From assembly GCF_900177725.1 (NCBI RefSeq), contig NZ_FXAT01000015.1, forward strand, positions 62,001-126,000: a stretch of DNA of 64,000 bases. Reading direction: 5' to 3'. Origin of the DNA: Paraburkholderia susongensis (GTDB taxonomy: Bacteria; Pseudomonadota; Gammaproteobacteria; Burkholderiales; Burkholderiaceae). Positions 38,807 through 51,837 of the stretch are shown here, piece by piece (the stretch's first letter is position 1; every line of letters begins with the position of its first letter). A program made the position numbers and the translations under genes. Under the pieces are notes generated by a model. It was not told the origin of the DNA. It was given only the letters and a program-made list of their open reading frames with translations, and searched no databases.

Positions 38807-39547
38807 ATGAATCCACAGGTCCTTATCGTCGACGACGATCCGGTCGTACGCGATCTGCTTTGCAAGTTTTTGCAGTCGAACGGCTTCGACGCGTCCGTGC
38901 TGCACGACGGCACCCATCTGCAGCGCCGTCTCGAACGTGAACGGCCCTCGGTCGTCGTGCTCGACATCATGATGCCGAACACCGACGGGCTGCGCGCGCT
39001 CACCGCGCTGCGCGCCGACGGCGACGATATTCCCGTGATCTTCGTGACCGCGCGCGGCACGGTGGCCGACCGCATCGTCGGGCTTTCACTCGGCGCGGAC
39101 GACTACCTGACCAAGCCATTCGATCCGCGCGAACTGCTCGCGCGCATCCAGACCGTGCTGCGCCGGCGCGGGCCGTCCACCACGAGTGCGCCGGAAGCGC
39201 GCAAGCGCTATCGCTTCGGGCCGTTCGAGCTCGACTTCGCCACCCGCTCGCTGAGCCGCGACGACGCGAAGCTGCCGCTGCGCGACAGTGAATTCGCGCT
39301 CCTGAAAATCTTCGTCAACAACCCGTACAAGGTGCTGTCGCGCGTGCTGATTCACGACCTCGTGCATCGTGACAATCTCGCGTTTCGCGACCGCAGCCTC
39401 GACGTGCCGATCTGGCGTCTGCGCCGCGTAATCGAAGACGACCCGTCCAATCCGTGCTACGTGCAAACGGTGCGCGGCAAGGGCTACGTGTTCGTGCCCG
39501 ACGCCACCGGCGCGCCCTTCGTCGACGAGGCCGCCCCCAGCGCATGA
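38807..39547 (+). CDS. OmpR-family response regulator (copy 2)
   Basis: Encodes 246 residues with receiver D53 (VVLDIMMPNTDG), T in FVTARG and K in TKPF, and an OmpR/PhoB DNA-binding domain ending VQTVRGKGYVFVP. The stop overlaps the kinase start (ATGA), so this is the cognate partner of the kinase. A -10 TAGAAT lies 7 nt before the ATG with no ribosome-binding site, suggesting leaderless transcription. The CpxR-like box just upstream suggests autoregulation. Confidence 0.94.
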   Translation: MNPQVLIVDDDPVVRDLLCKFLQSNGFDASVLHDGTHLQRRLERERPSVVVLDIMMPNTDGLRALTALRADGDDIPVIFVTARGTVADRIVGLSLGADDYLTKPFDPRELLARIQTVLRRRGPSTTSAPEARKRYRFGPFELDFATRSLSRDDAKLPLRDSEFALLKIFVNNPYKVLSRVLIHDLVHRDNLAFRDRSLDVPIWRLRRVIEDDPSNPCYVQTVRGKGYVFVPDATGAPFVDEAAPSA

Positions 39548-40860
39548 AAAATCCGCTGAACACGCTGTTCGGCAGAATGGCGTTGCTATCGGCGGCGGTG
39601 TTGTTCGCGATTCAGGCGAGCTGGTTCGTGCTCGTGACGATGCAGCCGCCGCGCCATGAAATCGACGGCTTCGCGCGCGGCCTCCTGCTCGTGCTGCAGG
39701 CGATCAACGGCGAGCCGATCAAGGGCGCCGCGCTCGCGCCCGCGATGCGCGTACATCTCGTGCCCACCTGGAACATGCCGGCGAGCGTGCATCTGCATGA
39801 GCCGAAGGAACGTCTGCTCGTCGAGCTGAAGCGGCGTCTGCGCGAGAACCTGCCGGGCGGCACGCAGATCGCCGTCGACGATCTGCGTCCGCCGCAACTG
39901 TGGGTGCTGTTTCCGGGCAAGTCGAACTGGGTCGTCGTGCCGGTCGACGTGCCGCCGCCGCCGCGCTTTCTCACCGAAGCAGTGTCGATGCTGCTCGCCG
40001 CGCTGATTCTCTCGCTGTTCGCCGTCTGGCAGATGCAGCGGCCGCTCTCGCGCGTCGCCGACGCGGCGCGCGCATTCGGCTCGGGCGTGCGGCCGGAACC
40101 CGTGCCCGTGCAGGGCCCGCGCGAACTGCGCGATCTGATCGGCTCGTTCAACGACATGATGCGGCGCCTGAACGAAGCCGGCGACGACCAGGCGGTCATG
40201 CTCGCGGGCGTCGCGCACGATCTGAAGGCGCCGCTCACGCGCCTCAAGCTGCGCGCGAGCGTGCTGGTGGAAGAAAGCGAGCGCGCCGGCCTGATTCGCG
40301 ACGTCGATTCGCTGACCAACATCGTCCAGCAGTTCCTCGAGTTCGCGGGCCAGTCGGCCGAGGCCGGGCCGCCCGTCGAAGTGGACGACTTCCTGCGCGA
40401 ACAGTTTTTCTCGGGTGAAAACGTCGAAGGCGCGGAAGTCGTGGAAAGCGCGGATGCCGCCGATACCGCCGAAGCGCCGCTCTTCGCGCTCGACCTGCGC
40501 GCCGGGCCGTCGTTCACGCTGCCGCGCACGCTGCTCGACCGGCTCGTGACGAACCTCGTCGACAACGCGCTCGAACACGGCATGCCGCCGGTCGAAATCG
40601 CGACCGCGCGCAACGACCGCCACTGGACGATCAGCGTGCGCGACCACGGCCCAGGCATTCCCGACGACCGTATCGCCGCCGCGATGAAACCGTTCGTACG
40701 GCTCGACGCCGCGCGCGGCGGCGAAGGTCATTGCGGCCTTGGCCTCGCGATCGTCGCGCGGCTCGCGCACGATCGCGGCGGACGCTGCCAGGTGCGCAAT
40801 CATCCACAGGGTGGGCTCGACGTGCGGATCGAATTGCCAGTGGTTGCGGCGGTCGCGTGA
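39544..40860 (+). CDS. sensor histidine kinase
   Basis: Encodes 438 residues from ATG 39544, overlapping the regulator stop. The order is TM1 (ALLSAAVLFAIQASWFVLV), a periplasmic region to about residue 140, TM2 (AVSMLLAALILSLFAVWQM), HAMP domain, H-box AGVAHDLKAPLTRLKLRASVL, N-box LVTNLVDNALEHG, G1 VRDHGPGIPDD and G2 GHCGLGLAIVARLAHD. It phosphorylates the adjacent regulator and perhaps copy 1. The signal is unknown. A strong terminator follows. Confidence 0.94.
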   Translation: MKNPLNTLFGRMALLSAAVLFAIQASWFVLVTMQPPRHEIDGFARGLLLVLQAINGEPIKGAALAPAMRVHLVPTWNMPASVHLHEPKERLLVELKRRLRENLPGGTQIAVDDLRPPQLWVLFPGKSNWVVVPVDVPPPPRFLTEAVSMLLAALILSLFAVWQMQRPLSRVADAARAFGSGVRPEPVPVQGPRELRDLIGSFNDMMRRLNEAGDDQAVMLAGVAHDLKAPLTRLKLRASVLVEESERAGLIRDVDSLTNIVQQFLEFAGQSAEAGPPVEVDDFLREQFFSGENVEGAEVVESADAADTAEAPLFALDLRAGPSFTLPRTLLDRLVTNLVDNALEHGMPPVEIATARNDRHWTISVRDHGPGIPDDRIAAAMKPFVRLDAARGGEGHCGLGLAIVARLAHDRGGRCQVRNHPQGGLDVRIELPVVAAVA

Positions 40861-41037
40861 CGATGATGATGCGGGTAATGACGCAATGGCGAGATGACGG
40901 AATGGCGAAAGCAACCGCGGTCGCGCGGCATTGCAGCGCACAGATAGCCCACGCACTTACGCGCCCTTACCGGAGCGCCTGGCACACGAGCCACGGCCTT
41001 ATATTCCCGCTTGGCAACCTCGATGCCGCCCTTCTCC

Positions 41038-41069
41038 GTCCGCCCGCATCCTCGGGGCGGACTTTTTTT
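41038..41069 (+). terminator. intrinsic terminator of the two-component operon
   Basis: Perfect 8-bp stem GTCCGCCC (41038-41045) with GGGCGGAC (41055-41062), followed by seven T. It lies about 180 bp past the kinase stop and also faces the convergent phosphatase-like gene. Confidence 0.85.
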
Positions 41070-41105
41070 GCGCGCTGAATGAGATGCCAGCCTGACCGAA
41101 ACGGC

Positions 41106-42053
41106 TCAGTGCACGAGCCGGTTGCGCAGCGCGTCGACCGTCGCCGGTGAAAGACCGAGGCCTTGCGTGAGATAGCTCGTCATCGTCCCGTAGCCCGCCT
41201 GCACCTGATCGAAGCCCGCTTGCAGATAGCTTTCTTCGACGTTGAGCAATGGCGCTTCGACCGTGGCAACGGCAGCGCCGTCCTGCGCGCGCAGCGTGGT
41301 CGTTTGCGCGGAAATCGACTGCGCGAGATAGACATTGCTGAGCAGGTAGTCCTGCATGATTACGTCGAGCGGCACGTTGGCGATGCTGAGCAGCAACGCC
41401 GCGACCCAGCCCGCGCGATCCTTCCCAGCATTTGAATGAAACAGTTGCGCGCCCTCGCCATTGGCGAGGGCGCCGAGCAGCGCGCCGTAGGCGGCTCGCT
41501 GCGCACCGCCCGTCACATAGGCGCGCGCCTGCGCTTCCATGAACTCGACGGCGTCTGCGGCCGTATCGAGCGTGGGCGCGACGAAGTCGCTGGTGCCGAG
41601 CACGTTGAGCGTGCGTGCGGACGCGCCGGGAGGCAATACATCGGTGGCGCGCGCGATTTCGCCGGGCGTGCGCAGGTCGTAGACCGACGCGATGCCGAGC
41701 TTGCCGAGCGTCGCTTCGTCCGTGCTGCTCAAGGTCAGCGCATTCGCGCGATAGAACGCGCCGCGGCGCATCTGCTTGCCGTCGACAGTCTGATAGCCGG
41801 CGCCCACCCCTGCCAGATCGCGGAAATTGCTGACCGACGCAAGGCGCGGCGTGTCCGGCTGATCGGCGTCGAGACTGCCGCCGCACGCGGAAAGCAGCGT
41901 GCTGCCGAAGCCCGAGACCAGCAGCGCGCTCGCCGAGCCCCTGAGAAAACGCCGCCGCGACGCCGAGGTTTCGCCCGGCGCGCCGTGGCCTGCCTGCACG
42001 GTCGTGCTGGCAGGAAGGCGTGACGGTGACCAGGTTTTCGCTGAAACGGGCAT
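41106..42053 (-). CDS. Tat-signal lipoprotein of the Y_phosphatase3 family, catalytic Cys replaced by Ser
   Basis: Encodes 315 residues. The N terminus has a twin-arginine signal (SRRRFLRGS, residues 33-41), a hydrophobic stretch and a lipobox LSAC (C57), so it is predicted to be an exported lipoprotein. The domain begins NFRDLAGVG and VYDLRTPGE, as in tyrosine-phosphatase family 3. The P-loop, normally HCxAGKDR, reads HSNAGKDR at 206-213, with S207 (codon TCA) at the nucleophile. Folding residues of the loop are intact, so it may bind phosphate without hydrolysis. It converges on the kinase operon. Confidence 0.85.
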   Translation of the reverse strand: MPVSAKTWSPSRLPASTTVQAGHGAPGETSASRRRFLRGSASALLVSGFGSTLLSACGGSLDADQPDTPRLASVSNFRDLAGVGAGYQTVDGKQMRRGAFYRANALTLSSTDEATLGKLGIASVYDLRTPGEIARATDVLPPGASARTLNVLGTSDFVAPTLDTAADAVEFMEAQARAYVTGGAQRAAYGALLGALANGEGAQLFHSNAGKDRAGWVAALLLSIANVPLDVIMQDYLLSNVYLAQSISAQTTTLRAQDGAAVATVEAPLLNVEESYLQAGFDQVQAGYGTMTSYLTQGLGLSPATVDALRNRLVH

Positions 42054-42116
42054 CAGGGGCAGATGTAATGGACGGTTCGTAGCGGCCGGAGTGCAGACGC
42101 AGTTTAACGGGTGCCA

Positions 42117-42155
42117 GTAACTTTTGCGTTACACCGTAGCCTTTGGTAACGAAAG
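42117..42155 (-). promoter_or_regulatory. CpxR-like box upstream of the pseudophosphatase gene
   Basis: GTAGCCTTTGGTAAC (42136-42150) has GTAGC-N5-GTAAC with a 10-bp period; a further GTAAC at 42117 is 19 bp upstream, two turns away. The 25-bp block from 42131 matches the block at 38742 at about 21 positions. It lies about 80 bp before the pseudophosphatase ATG, and 265 bp before the MFS gene. Confidence 0.55.
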
Positions 42156-42326
42156 GGTGGGATTCGGCGTTGCCCCGCACGGAGAACGCGCGGCGGGTCC
42201 AATGGACCGCACCGGCGTGCCGCACTGTTGTACAACTCATTTCCGCCTGCTTGCGTGTCTTATCGGTTATTACTTCGAGCGGTCATTTTCCGGCCGCTAT
42301 CGACCCATGCCGTTTTTGACCACAAT

Positions 42327-42356
42327 CGACCGCACGACGCCGCATCCCCGTAGAAT
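42327..42356 (+). promoter_or_regulatory. candidate promoter of the MFS-dehydrogenase pair
   Basis: TCGACC (42327-42332) and TAGAAT (42351-42356) are 18 bp apart. The predicted start near 42363 gives a 5' leader of about 50 nt with GGAGAC before the ATG. This lies in the 362-bp gap that also holds the CpxR-like box; I see nothing else in that gap. Confidence 0.4.
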
Positions 42357-42415
42357 ACAAAAACCCTACCATCCAGCCCCCGCAGGCAAAAGAAGCCTGG
42401 AGACCATAACAAAAC

Positions 42416-43675
42416 ATGTCTTCTCTCCAATGGTTCACCGAACTGTCCCCGCGCGAGCGCCGCACCCTTTATGCCGGCTTCGGCGGCTACGCGATCGACG
42501 CGTTCGACTTCATGATCTACTCGTTTCTCATCCCGACGCTGATCGCGACGTGGGGCTTGAGCAAAGGCGAAGCGGGGATGATCGCCACCAGTTCGCTGAT
42601 TTCGTCGGCAATCGGCGGCTGGCTCGCCGGTATTCTCGCCGATCGCTACGGCCGCATCCGGGTGCTGCAATGGACGATCGCCACGTTCACGATCTTCACG
42701 TTTCTGTCGGGCTTCACGCAGTCGTTCTGGCAACTGCTCGCCACGCGCACGCTGCAGGGCATCGGCTTTGGCGGTGAGTGGTCGGTCGTGACGATCATGA
42801 TGGCCGAGACGATCCGCTCGCCGCAGCATCGCGCGAAAGCGGTCGGCACCGTGCAGAGCAGTTGGTCGTTCGGCTGGGCGGCCGCGGCGATCGTCTACTG
42901 GGCGGCGTTCGCGCTGCTGCCTGAGCAGTATGCGTGGCGAGCGTGCTTCTGGGTCGGCCTGCTGCCCGCCGCGTGGATCATCTACATCCGCCGCAACGTG
43001 AGCGACCCGGAAATCTTCCTCGAAACGCGCCGCGCGCGCGAAAGCGGCTTCAACACGTCGCACTTCATGCAGATCTTCTCGGCCACGCACCTGAAGACGA
43101 CGCTGCTCGGCAGCGCGCTGTGCACCGGCATGCTCGGCGGCTATTACGCGATCACAACGTGGCTGCCCACGTATCTGAAGACGGTGCGTCATCTGTCGGT
43201 GTTCAACACGAGCGGCTATCTGATCGTGCTGATCGTCGGCTCGTTCACCGGCTATATCGTCGGCGCGATTCTGTGCGACAAAATTGGCCGGCGCGCGTCG
43301 TTCGTGCTGTTCGCGATCGGCTCGTTCGTGCTCGGCATGGTCTATACGATGCTGCCGATCACCGACACGATGATGCTCGCGCTCGGCTTCCCGCTCGGCA
43401 TCGTCGTGCAGGGGATTTTCGCGGGCGTGGGCGCCTATCTGTCGGAGCTGTATCCGAACGAGATACGCGGCTCGGGGCAAGGCTTCTGCTACAACCTCGG
43501 GCGCGGCGTCGGCTCGTTCTTTCCGATTCTGGTCGGCACGCTCGCGCAGACCATGACGCTCGTCAAGGCAATGGGCATCGTGGCGGGTTCGGGCTATCTG
43601 CTCGTGATCGTCGCCGCGTTGTGCCTGCCGGAAACGAAAGGCAAGGTGCTCGGTGCGGCGCGCTCCGCAGTCTGA
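42416..43675 (+). CDS. MFS transporter (metabolite:H+ symporter)
   Basis: Encodes 419 residues with about twelve helices. The signature AGFGGYAIDAFDFMIYSFLIPTLIATWGL in TM1, LADRYGRIRVLQW after TM2 and LQGIGFGGEWSVVTIMMAE in TM4 place it in the sialate/aromatic-acid-like MFS group. The C-terminal half has AILCDKIGRRASFVL and YLSELYPNEIRGSGQGFCYNLGRG. Downstream, 17 bp away, is a D-amino-acid dehydrogenase gene, which suggests an amino acid or related organic acid substrate. Confidence 0.87.
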   Translation: MSSLQWFTELSPRERRTLYAGFGGYAIDAFDFMIYSFLIPTLIATWGLSKGEAGMIATSSLISSAIGGWLAGILADRYGRIRVLQWTIATFTIFTFLSGFTQSFWQLLATRTLQGIGFGGEWSVVTIMMAETIRSPQHRAKAVGTVQSSWSFGWAAAAIVYWAAFALLPEQYAWRACFWVGLLPAAWIIYIRRNVSDPEIFLETRRARESGFNTSHFMQIFSATHLKTTLLGSALCTGMLGGYYAITTWLPTYLKTVRHLSVFNTSGYLIVLIVGSFTGYIVGAILCDKIGRRASFVLFAIGSFVLGMVYTMLPITDTMMLALGFPLGIVVQGIFAGVGAYLSELYPNEIRGSGQGFCYNLGRGVGSFFPILVGTLAQTMTLVKAMGIVAGSGYLLVIVAALCLPETKGKVLGAARSAV

Positions 43676-43692
43676 ATTCGCAGTAGATACCC

Positions 43693-44958
43693 ATGAAAAC
43701 GATTGTTCTCGGCGGCGGCGTGATCGGCGTCGCCACAGCTTTTTATCTGTGCCAGCAAGGCTGCGAAGTCACGCTGATCGAGCGCGAACCCGACGTCGCG
43801 CTTTCCACGAGTTTCGGCAACGCCGGTGTGATCGCGCCGGGCTACGTGACGCCGTGGGCCGCGCCCGGCATGCCGGCGAAGATCCTCAAATACCTGTTCA
43901 AGCCCGCCTCGCCGCTGATCTTCCGGCCGACGCTCGATCCGGCCCAATGGCGCTGGATCGCACGCTGGCTGCGCGAGTGCGAGCTCGAACGCTTTCGCGT
44001 CAACAAGCAGCGGATGCAGCGCATCGCGTACTACAGCCGCGCGTGCCTGCACGAATTCCGTGGCCGTCATCCGTTCGATTACGGCCGCAGCCAAGGCTAC
44101 CTGCAACTGTTTCGCAGCGACTTTGACGTCGAGCTCGCGCAGCCAGCGCTCGCGGTGCTGCGCGACGCGGGCATCGCGCATCGGGAAGTGAGCGCGGCGC
44201 AGTGCGTCGAGATCGAGCCCGGTTTGCGCTGGGCGCAGCAGGCGCCGCACTCGGGCCTCTATCTGCCCGACGACGAAGCCGGCGACTGCGCGCGCTTCAC
44301 TCGTGAGTTGCGCGCGATCTGCGAGCGCAATGGCGTGCGCTTTCGCTTCGATACGCGCGTGACCTCGCTCGAGGTGCAAGGCGGTGCGGTGCGCGGCGTG
44401 CGCATTCAGGGCGAGCGCGGCGCCGAGACGTTGCAAGCCGACAGCGTGGTCGTCGCGCTCGGCGTCGATAGCGCGGCGCTGCTCGCTCCGCTCGGCGTGA
44501 AGGTGCCGCTCTATCCGGTGAAAGGCTACTCGGCGACCTTGCCCGTCATCGACGAAGAAAAGGCGCCGCGCGCTGCGCTCATGGACGAATCGCTCAAGAC
44601 GGCGATCACGCGCTTTGGCAACAACCTGCGCGTGGCGGGCACGGCGGAACTCGGCAATCGCCAGACAACGTTGCGCGAACAAGCCTTGCAGACACTGCTC
44701 AAGGTGTTGCGCGACTGGTTTCCGCATGCGGCGAAGCCGAGCTCCGCGCATTTCTGGGTGGGCCGCCGGCCGATGACACCCGATGGCGCCCCGCTGCTCG
44801 GTCCGTGCCATGTGGAGAATCTATGGCTGAACCTCGGACACGGCTCGACGGGTTGGGCGATGTCGATGGGCTCGGGGCGCGTCGTCGCGGATCTGATTAC
44901 ACAGCGCAAGCCGGAGATCGATCTCGATGGGCTGACGCTTGCGCGGTACCGGAAGTAA
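43693..44958 (+). CDS. D-amino acid dehydrogenase small subunit-like (DadA family)
   Basis: Encodes 421 residues. The FAD motif is VLGGGVIGVATAFYLCQQGCEVTLIERE, followed by the DadA-type ALSTSFGNAGVIAPGYVTPWAAPGMPAKILKYLFK. Residues near the C terminus (HFWVGRRPMTPDGAPLLGPC and LNLGHGSTGWAMSMGSGR) are the substrate and FAD domain of this family. It would deaminate D-amino acids to 2-oxo acids with electrons to a quinone. It is downstream of the MFS gene; a terminator follows. Substrate range is not known. Confidence 0.9.
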   Translation: MKTIVLGGGVIGVATAFYLCQQGCEVTLIEREPDVALSTSFGNAGVIAPGYVTPWAAPGMPAKILKYLFKPASPLIFRPTLDPAQWRWIARWLRECELERFRVNKQRMQRIAYYSRACLHEFRGRHPFDYGRSQGYLQLFRSDFDVELAQPALAVLRDAGIAHREVSAAQCVEIEPGLRWAQQAPHSGLYLPDDEAGDCARFTRELRAICERNGVRFRFDTRVTSLEVQGGAVRGVRIQGERGAETLQADSVVVALGVDSAALLAPLGVKVPLYPVKGYSATLPVIDEEKAPRAALMDESLKTAITRFGNNLRVAGTAELGNRQTTLREQALQTLLKVLRDWFPHAAKPSSAHFWVGRRPMTPDGAPLLGPCHVENLWLNLGHGSTGWAMSMGSGRVVADLITQRKPEIDLDGLTLARYRK

Positions 44959-45045
44959 GACCGCGAGAAACCGCTCTGCTGACGGCGCGATCCCGCACGG
45001 CTAAGCGTCTTCAGTGGCTGAAGCACGAAGGCGCGCGCATTAAAA

Positions 45046-45079
45046 AACCGGACTCACCTTTTCGGGTGAGCCCGGTTTT
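45046..45079. terminator. bidirectional intrinsic terminator between dadA-like and gltD
   Basis: The inverted repeat AACCGG-A-CTCACC with GGTGAG-C-CCGGTT has a 6-nt loop, an A-tract on the left and a TTTTCCTTTT tract on the right. It serves the convergent genes on both strands. Confidence 0.8.
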
Positions 45080-45211
45080 CCTTTTATTTACCGCTTCGCT
45101 TTACCGCTGTATGTGCCTTTGACCCGGCACATTGTCGTCTCCACGTCTTCCTGCAAATCGTGGCCGGCGTGCGCGTATCGGAAATGATCGCGCAAGCCGG
45201 CAGGAGACGCC

Positions 45212-46681
45212 TTAGCGCGGCAGTTCGGAATGCCCCATCAGGAATGCATCGACCGAACGCGCGCACTGACGGCCTTCGCGGATCGCCCACACCACGAGCG
45301 ACTGGCCGCGGCGCATGTCGCCCGCGGTGAACACCTTGTCCACCGACGTGTAGTACGCCTTATCGCCTTCGGTCGACGCACGCACGTTGCCGCGCGCATC
45401 CTTGTCGACGCCGAACGCTTCGAGCACCGGCGAGGCCGGCTGCGTGAAGCCCATTGCGAGCAGCACGAGATCGGCCTTCATTTCGAATTCGGAGTTCGGC
45501 ACTTCGACCATCTTGCCGTCCTTCCATTCGACGCGCGCGGCGATCAGCTTCTCGACCTTGCCGTTCTTGCCTTCGAGGCGCTTGGTCGCAATCGACCAGT
45601 CGCGCTCGCAGCCTTCGTCATGCGACGACGACGTGCGCAGCTTGATCGGCCAGTACGGCCACACGAGCGGCTTGTTCTCTTCTTCGGGCGGCTGCGGCAG
45701 CAGTTCGAACTGCGTGACGCTCTTCGCGCCGTGACGGTTCGACGTGCCCACGCAGTCCGAACCCGTATCGCCGCCGCCGATCACGACGACGTGCTTGCCC
45801 TTCGCGAGCAACTGGTTCGGCACCTTGTCGCCGGCATTGCCCTTGTTCTGCTGCGGCAGGAACTCCATCGCATAGTGGACGCCTTCGAGTTCGCGGCCCG
45901 GCACCGGCAGGTCGCGCGGCGTTTCCGAACCGCCGGCGATCACGACCGCGTCGAACTGTTCCTTCAGTTCGGCCGGCGTGATGGTTTCCTTCGCGGTATT
46001 GCCGATGTGCGCCGGCAGCGAGTCCGCGCGGCCGACGAACACGTTCGCGCGGAACGTCACGCCTTCGGCCTCCATCTGACGCATGCGGCGGTCGATCTGC
46101 CACTTCTCCAGCTTGAAATCGGGAATGCCATAACGCAGCAGGCCGCCGATACGGTCGTTCTTCTCGAACACGGTCACGTCGTGTCCGGCGCGTGCGAGCT
46201 GCTGCGCGGCGGCCAGACCCGCAGGGCCCGAGCCGACCACGGCGACCTTCTTGCCGGTCTTGTGCTTCGGCGGCTGCGGTGCAACCCAGCCTTCGGTCCA
46301 GGCTTTGTCGATGATCGCGTGCTCGATCGACTTGATACCGACCGGGTCGTTGTTGATGCCGAGCGTGCACGCCGCTTCGCACGGCGCCGGGCAGATGCGG
46401 CCCGTGAACTCGGGGAAGTTGTTGGTCGAGTGCAGTACTTCGATCGCGTTCTTCCAGTCCTGGTGGAACACGAGGTCGTTGAAGTCCGGAATGATGTTGT
46501 TGACCGGGCAGCCGTTGTTGCAAAACGGAATGCCGCAGTCCATGCAACGTGCGCCTTGAATCTTCGCCTCGTCGTCGCTCAGTGCCGCGACGAATTCCTT
46601 GTAGTGCTTCACACGCGTGAGCGGAGCCTCGTACGTCTCGTGGCGACGTTCGAACTCGAGAAAACCGGTTGCCTTGCCCAT
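45212..46681 (-). CDS. gltD: glutamate synthase small subunit GltD
   Basis: Encodes 489 residues. An N-terminal Fe-S domain has [26 protein letters not shown] and later [11 protein letters not shown]. Two Rossmann motifs follow: [27 protein letters not shown] (FAD) and [19 protein letters not shown] (NADPH), with a C-terminal [22 protein letters not shown]. It passes NADPH electrons to GltB for glutamate production. It follows gltB after 102 bp that contains a strong hairpin. Confidence 0.96.
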   Translation of the reverse strand: MGKATGFLEFERRHETYEAPLTRVKHYKEFVAALSDDEAKIQGARCMDCGIPFCNNGCPVNNIIPDFNDLVFHQDWKNAIEVLHSTNNFPEFTGRICPAPCEAACTLGINNDPVGIKSIEHAIIDKAWTEGWVAPQPPKHKTGKKVAVVGSGPAGLAAAQQLARAGHDVTVFEKNDRIGGLLRYGIPDFKLEKWQIDRRMRQMEAEGVTFRANVFVGRADSLPAHIGNTAKETITPAELKEQFDAVVIAGGSETPRDLPVPGRELEGVHYAMEFLPQQNKGNAGDKVPNQLLAKGKHVVVIGGGDTGSDCVGTSNRHGAKSVTQFELLPQPPEEENKPLVWPYWPIKLRTSSSHDEGCERDWSIATKRLEGKNGKVEKLIAARVEWKDGKMVEVPNSEFEMKADLVLLAMGFTQPASPVLEAFGVDKDARGNVRASTEGDKAYYTSVDKVFTAGDMRRGQSLVVWAIREGRQCARSVDAFLMGHSELPR

Positions 46682-46720
46682 GTGGTTCTCTTCTCTAATC
46701 TGTATGTAGGGTGATCTGGA

Positions 46721-46754
46721 CCCGCCGCGCGTCGAGCTATCGAGACGCGGCGGG
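46721..46754 (-). other. strong intercistronic hairpin between gltB and gltD
   Basis: CCCGCCGCG (46721-46729) pairs with CGCGGCGGG (46746-46754), with a further TCGA/TCGA pair in the loop. There is no U-run, so it may protect the gltB mRNA end or reduce gltD expression, not act as a full terminator. Confidence 0.6.
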
Positions 46755-46783
46755 TACGGCTAAATGATTTTTGCGCAGGCAGC

Positions 46784-51487
<4,704 letters not shown>

Positions 51488-51616
51488 GGGGACACCGTCT
51501 GTGAGGGGCCGGACAGGCCGTTAAACCGTTTTTTCTTTTGCCGCAGTGCGCATCGCAACCACGACGACGCTCTTCTCGCGGAAGAACTGTGCGTGTCGGA
51601 AAGCGCCGGAACTCGG

Positions 51617-51646
51617 AATATACGCGACGAATCAAGGGAATAGCAA
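51617..51646 (-). promoter_or_regulatory. candidate gltB promoter
   Basis: On the minus strand TTGCTA (51641-51646) and TATATT (51617-51622) are 18 bp apart. The predicted start near 51610 gives a leader of about 120 nt to the gltB ATG. Confidence 0.5.
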
Positions 51647-51670
51647 ATAAAACGTGATGATTGATCCCCG

Positions 51671-51726
51671 ATTATCAAAATGGTGCATTGCGGCCATTTT
51701 TTATTGGTTCCACATCAAAATGGGGC
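51671..51726 (-). promoter_or_regulatory. direct repeats ATCAAAATGGKGC upstream of gltB
   Basis: Two 13-bp copies, ATCAAAATGGTGC (from 51674) and ATCAAAATGGGGC (from 51714), are exactly 40 bp apart (four helical turns). In minus-strand terms they read GCACCATTTTGAT, at about -70 and -110 from the predicted start. GCACCA resembles the half-site of NtrC-type operators. The spacing suggests a dimer-bound activator. Confidence 0.5.
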
Positions 51727-51731
51727 AAAAG

Positions 51732-51756
51732 AAAACGGCATATGAAATGCCGTTTT
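51732..51756 (-). terminator. intrinsic terminator downstream of the RAYT-like gene
   Basis: AAAACGGCAT (51732-51741) and ATGCCGTTTT (51747-51756) form a perfect 10-bp stem with a 5-nt loop; on the minus strand the stem continues into TTTTCTTTTG. It separates the RAYT-like gene from the gltB control region. Confidence 0.75.
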
Positions 51757-51837
51757 CATGCAGCCCTTTGATGCAAAACGCTTTATTGCCATTTAGAGGC
51801 AGGCTATAAGGACGCGCCTCGCGACCTCGTGACAGCC

